64,000 nucleotides of DNA from Brevundimonas sp. AJA228-03. Its GTDB lineage: Bacteria; Pseudomonadota; Alphaproteobacteria; Caulobacterales; Caulobacteraceae. Made by a program: the position numbers and the translations under genes. The notes beneath the pieces are model-generated. The model did no database searches and was not told the DNA's origin. It was given only the letters and a program-made list of their open reading frames with translations. Position 1 is the first letter of the stretch; the number at the start of each line of letters is the position of its first letter. Of this stretch, positions 61,165-64,000 are shown piece by piece. Location of the stretch: positions 1,176,001 through 1,240,000 of the forward strand of contig NZ_CP059297.1 in the NCBI RefSeq assembly GCF_017795885.1, in the 5' to 3' direction.

Positions 61165-62415
61165 TCACGAACCCGGCCGCGAGACGTAGAAGGTCGCGGT
61201 ATTGCCGACGGCGCTTGCGCTCGACGCGATCGCGCGGCCCGTGCCGCTGACGGTCGTCGTCGCCGTAGCCGAGACAGGGCCAGAGTTGGTCTGGGCATTG
61301 GTGGCAATCAGATTGCCCTGGCAGGTCGCGCAGACATAGCCGGTGACCGAATTGCCGATCGCGTCCGCCGAGACATAGGCGTCATAGCCATTGGTTCCCG
61401 CGAAATCGGCGCTGACCTCGACCCCACCGGAGTTCACCTGGCTGCTGTCGATCTCCAGATAGACATCGTTGTTGCCGGCGACGACCTCGTTGCCGGTTCC
61501 GGCCGCGACGGCAGCGGCTGCGCCCCAGTCGTAGCTGGTGACGGTGGCCGAGGCGCGGACCTGGGACAGGTTGGACTGGTCCGTCGTCGCCACGACCGAG
61601 CCGCCGTCGTTGTAGAGCAGGGTCTGGTTGGCGGTGGCGCGGGCGCGTCCGGCCAGATCCCAGGCGTTGGCGGCATTGGCGCTGGTCGATGCGGTGACGG
61701 CATCGCCGGCCGAGCGCTGGCGAATGGTCAGGTCCTGACTGGAGGCGAGACCGGAGTTCAGGGCCGTGGTGTTGGCGACCGACTGGCTGATAAACTCGGC
61801 GGTCGCGGGGATGTAGCGTGTTTCTGCGAAGTTTTCGGCCCGGACGCCGGCCTCGGAACGCTGGATCACGATGCCGGACACGTGTGAGGCGCTGGCGGCC
61901 ATGGAGGTGGTGTTGGCGATGGCGGTGACACCGACCGAGGCACCGCCGAGCATCCGGACGGAAGGGCCGTTCAGGCTCGAGGCGGCGGTGACTTCCGTCG
62001 GGCCGACCTCCTGGGTCGCCTCGATGGCGATATCGCCGCCATAGGATGCGGCGGCCAGATAATTGCCGCGCGACTGGGTGGTGGCGTTGACCGGGCCTTC
62101 CAGGTCGCCGTCCAGGTTCAGGGTGGTGGTCGAGCGGACGTCACCGCTGGACGTCTGGGTCGAGGTCAGCTGGAGGTCGCGGTCCTGGGCCGTGCCGGAG
62201 AGGCTGTTGCCCTGGGCCGCCGTGTCGGCACCCACCTCGTCCGAGGCCCCTTCGACGTTCAGGGTCTGGCCGGCGATGACGTCGCCCAGTTGCAGCTGGT
62301 TGTTCAGGACGATGACGCCATCCCGGGTCTGACCGAAAGCGCTAGTAGCGGCTGCCACGTACAGCGCCGTCGCGGCGATCGTTCCAGCGGTCCGGATCGG
62401 CGCGGGTCTGGCCAT
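61165..62415 (-). CDS. hfaD: Holdfast anchor protein HfaD
   Basis: HfaD is one of the outer-surface proteins that fasten the polysaccharide holdfast to the cell. The 416-residue protein has a signal peptide (TIAATALYVAAATSAFGQ) and a mature part rich in Thr, Ser, Ala, Asn and Gly, with repetitive beta-type stretches (VNATTQSRGNYLAAASYGG, AIANTTSMAASASHVSG). It has few charged residues and two Cys (ICATCQ-like YVCATCQG). The call rests on composition and position after hfaA and hfaB. It overlaps the 3' end of hfaB by 74 bases. Confidence 0.85.
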   Translation of the reverse strand: MARPAPIRTAGTIAATALYVAAATSAFGQTRDGVIVLNNQLQLGDVIAGQTLNVEGASDEVGADTAAQGNSLSGTAQDRDLQLTSTQTSSGDVRSTTTLNLDGDLEGPVNATTQSRGNYLAAASYGGDIAIEATQEVGPTEVTAASSLNGPSVRMLGGASVGVTAIANTTSMAASASHVSGIVIQRSEAGVRAENFAETRYIPATAEFISQSVANTTALNSGLASSQDLTIRQRSAGDAVTASTSANAANAWDLAGRARATANQTLLYNDGGSVVATTDQSNLSQVRASATVTSYDWGAAAAVAAGTGNEVVAGNNDVYLEIDSSQVNSGGVEVSADFAGTNGYDAYVSADAIGNSVTGYVCATCQGNLIATNAQTNSGPVSATATTTVSGTGRAIASSASAVGNTATFYVSRPGS

Positions 62416-63352
62416 TGTTCGTTCCCGTGTTGTCGTAGGCGGGGTAGTAGCCCCCGGTCGCGCCCACCGTGTTGAGCGGGTCGTTGGAGGCGTCCAGGCA
62501 GACTTCGGGACCCGGCGCGCCATACAGGTTGGCCATGAACTCGACCGTCGCCCGCTCGATCACGGCGCGGACGGCCAGCTGCACCGGCTCCATCCCGCCG
62601 GTTCCGGCGGAGATGTCCAGGACGTTGCCATCCAGGAAGTCAAACACCCCGGCGGAGATTTCGCGGCCGATGATCTGCTTCTGGTAGGAGACGACGTCGA
62701 CGACCTCGAGCGTGGTGGTCTGGACCAGGCGCAGGTCGATGGCGATGTTCATGACGAACACCTTGCTCTGGACGATGGTGGAGCCCGGCCGGGCGCTTTC
62801 GGTCTCGGCCTGCCCGGCGTCGAAGCCGGCCGAGCGGATATTGTAGTTCACCTCGGTGATGCCGCCGACCAGGTAGAAGTCCGAACCCGGCACCTGGCCC
62901 GCCAGGATGCGGCGATAGTTGGGATCCTCGACCGTGCCGCCCTGGTCGCCGATCAGCCGGTTGTTGGCGTAGCGCAACTCCATTTCGGAAATGGAGGTGT
63001 CGTAGCGCTCGACCATCTGCGCCCCGGCCTTGGCGAGGGCGCTGAAGGCCATCAGCGAGGCTCCACCCGTGACCTGGCGTCCCCCGTCGGACGAGACCGT
63101 GCCGGTGTAGTCGCTGATCCGGCCCACGGCCATGCGCGGCGAGGGCAGGTTGTAGCGGCGGGCGTAGTCGGCCAAGCAGTACAGGGCCCTGGAATAGGGC
63201 GTCGGGTTCGATGTCACCGGCGCATTGCCGATCGGCGTCGCATACATGCCGTTCGGCCCGGCCGCCGGGCTGACGCAGGCGCCGAGCATGGCCGTGACGG
63301 CCAGGGCGACGCCGCCGACCTTCAGCCGACGGGTGAGGGCGGTGGTCATCAT
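62342..63352 (-). CDS. hfaB: Holdfast anchoring protein HfaB (CsgG-like lipoprotein)
   Basis: HfaB is an outer-membrane lipoprotein of the CsgG family required for secretion and anchoring of HfaA and HfaD. The 336-residue protein has a lipobox (LGAC, in AVTAMLGACVSP) and CsgG-like features: MAVGRISDYTGTVSSDGGRQ, YLVGGITEVNYNIRSAGFDAG and MNIAIDLRLVQTTTLEVVDVV. The ATG shares its first base with the hfaA stop. The last ~25 codons lie in the overlap with hfaD and are Asp/Arg-rich. Confidence 0.93.
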   Translation of the reverse strand: MMTTALTRRLKVGGVALAVTAMLGACVSPAAGPNGMYATPIGNAPVTSNPTPYSRALYCLADYARRYNLPSPRMAVGRISDYTGTVSSDGGRQVTGGASLMAFSALAKAGAQMVERYDTSISEMELRYANNRLIGDQGGTVEDPNYRRILAGQVPGSDFYLVGGITEVNYNIRSAGFDAGQAETESARPGSTIVQSKVFVMNIAIDLRLVQTTTLEVVDVVSYQKQIIGREISAGVFDFLDGNVLDISAGTGGMEPVQLAVRAVIERATVEFMANLYGAPGPEVCLDASNDPLNTVGATGGYYPAYDNTGTNNGQTRADPDRWNDRRDGAVRGSRY

Positions 63353-63786
63353 CAGAAGCCTGTCAGGGTGCCGGTCAGATCCGTCCGGGCGGACACATTC
63401 CCCGTATTGGTCTGACGCGAGTTGACGATGACCGTGTTGTGGCTGCCCTGGACCACCACGTTCAGATTGTTGCCGATGGCCGTCGAGCCGCCGATGGCCG
63501 AGCCGCCGCCGCTGCTGCCTGAGCCCGAGTAGGTCTGCGACACGCCGCCGGATTGGGCGGAATAGGCGGAGGCCCCGGCCTGGATGATGCCGTCGACGAT
63601 CAGGCGATTGCCGTTCTGGTCCCGGGTCGAGCCTGTCTGGGCCGTCGTGACCGACTGGCGCGCACCGCCATAGCCGTTCTGAAACGACGACAGCCCGCCG
63701 GACCCTGCGGTCTGGGCGGCGGCGGGCAGGCCGGCAGCGACGATTCCGAGGGGAACGAGCGCAGCGAGCATCCTTTTCCGGGTCAT
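63352..63786 (-). CDS. hfaA: Holdfast anchor protein HfaA (curlin-like)
   Basis: HfaA is a curlin-like, amyloid-forming adhesin that attaches the holdfast. The 144-residue protein has a signal peptide (LAALVPLGIVAAGLPAAAQ), then Gly/Ser/Gln/Asn-rich sequence with alternating patterns (SGSGSSGGGSAIGGS, NLNVVVQGSHNTVIVNSRQ), typical of curlin repeats. The ATG at 63786 is the first gene of the hfaA-hfaB-hfaD operon. Confidence 0.88.
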   Translation of the reverse strand: MTRKRMLAALVPLGIVAAGLPAAAQTAGSGGLSSFQNGYGGARQSVTTAQTGSTRDQNGNRLIVDGIIQAGASAYSAQSGGVSQTYSGSGSSGGGSAIGGSTAIGNNLNVVVQGSHNTVIVNSRQTNTGNVSARTDLTGTLTGF

Positions 63787-63836
63787 TTCTGCAGATCCCA
63801 CGCGAACGAAACTGCGGGTCGCCAAGCGCGAGCCGG

Positions 63837-63869
63837 GTCCCAAAGTGGGACGTGGTTATTAAGAACCAC
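63837..63869. promoter_or_regulatory. Two adjacent palindromes in the hfaA/rhomboid divergent region
   Basis: GTCCCAAAGTGGGAC (63837-63851) and GTGGTTATTAAGAACCAC (63852-63869) are consecutive inverted repeats in the 118-base gap between divergent hfaA and the rhomboid-like gene. Both are well placed to control the hfa promoter. Confidence 0.55.
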
Positions 63870-63904
63870 TTGAGATCGGGGGCGACGCCGCGCATTTGAT
63901 CCGG

Positions 63905-64000
63905 ATGGAGCCGCCCCTCGGCCGATTCGACGGCCCAACCCCGAAAGAACCCGTCTTCAAGGCGCCGCTGCTGGCCGTGCTGCTGGCTGCATCCATGCCC
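63905..64000 (+). CDS. Probable rhomboid-family protease, N terminus (truncated by window)
   Basis: Only 32 codons are visible, beginning MEPPLGRFDGPTPKEPVFKA and turning hydrophobic (PLLAVLLAASMP), the pattern of the start of alphaproteobacterial rhomboid proteins (PVFxAP before the first helix). The catalytic region is outside the window, so this is tentative. Confidence 0.4.
   Translation, partial: MEPPLGRFDGPTPKEPVFKAPLLAVLLAASMP

Overview
The window reads as a chromosomal segment of a high-GC alphaproteobacterium of the order Caulobacterales, most likely Brevundimonas or a close relative. The support is a holdfast-anchor operon (hfaA-hfaB-hfaD), a flagellar export gene (flhA), a division/cell-wall cluster in the alphaproteobacterial arrangement, a TTGAC/GCTANA-type promoter, and CtrA-like sites (TTAA-N7-TTAA and TTAACCAT). 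The species assignment is inference.

Layout. 1-11 kb: the 3' part of flhA, then a translationally coupled signalling run (CHASE3 histidine kinase, receiver protein, receiver-histidine kinase, Nudix hydrolase). After it come a CsbD stress protein, a VWA protein, a GNAT acetyltransferase, a histone-deacetylase-like amidohydrolase, a phosphatase and an AbrB/MazF toxin-antitoxin pair with a palindromic operator. 11-15 kb: xseB-csaA-ispA-dxs (isoprenoid precursors) and panD. 15-25.5 kb, minus strand: mraZ-rsmH-ftsL-ftsI-murE-murF-mraY-murD-ftsW, driven from a promoter overlapped by four MraZ-type TGGG boxes. 25.9-29.3 kb: RNase P RNA, an AmpD-like amidase and SppA. 29.4-39 kb: murG (detached from the cluster), a 2 kb IS1595-type element with passenger ORFs inserted in a palindromic repeat, a TPR protein, ispE (probable CTG start), glyQ and glyS; glyS carries two in-frame copies of a palindromic element. 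39-48 kb: ppdK, a decayed panE, and a minus-strand run with a FabH-like synthase, a KpsC-like capsule protein, a CitE-like lyase and free-methionine-sulfoxide reductase. 48-56 kb: a Sel1-repeat lipoprotein and a beta-helix protein, a CAU-anticodon tRNA, SIMPL, gamma-carbonic anhydrase, PhoH, pirin, a PAS protein and a polyproline secreted protein. 56-58.2 kb: a small accessory island with an intact IS5 element, remnants of IS5 and IS3 elements, and an AT-richer YkgJ-family gene behind a perfect CtrA-type box. 58.2-64 kb: M16 metalloprotease, hfaDBA, and the start of a probable rhomboid gene.

How the genes work together. Most of the window is cell-envelope biology: lipid II synthesis and septal wall synthesis (mur/fts genes), peptidoglycan recycling (AmpD-like), undecaprenyl/isoprenoid supply (dxs, ispE, ispA), capsule (KpsC-like), holdfast attachment and flagellar export. 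The most unusual feature is a set of palindromic repeats that sit between genes but also enter reading frames (glyS twice, the ends of murG and the gamma-carbonic anhydrase), one of which is the landing site of the IS1595 element.
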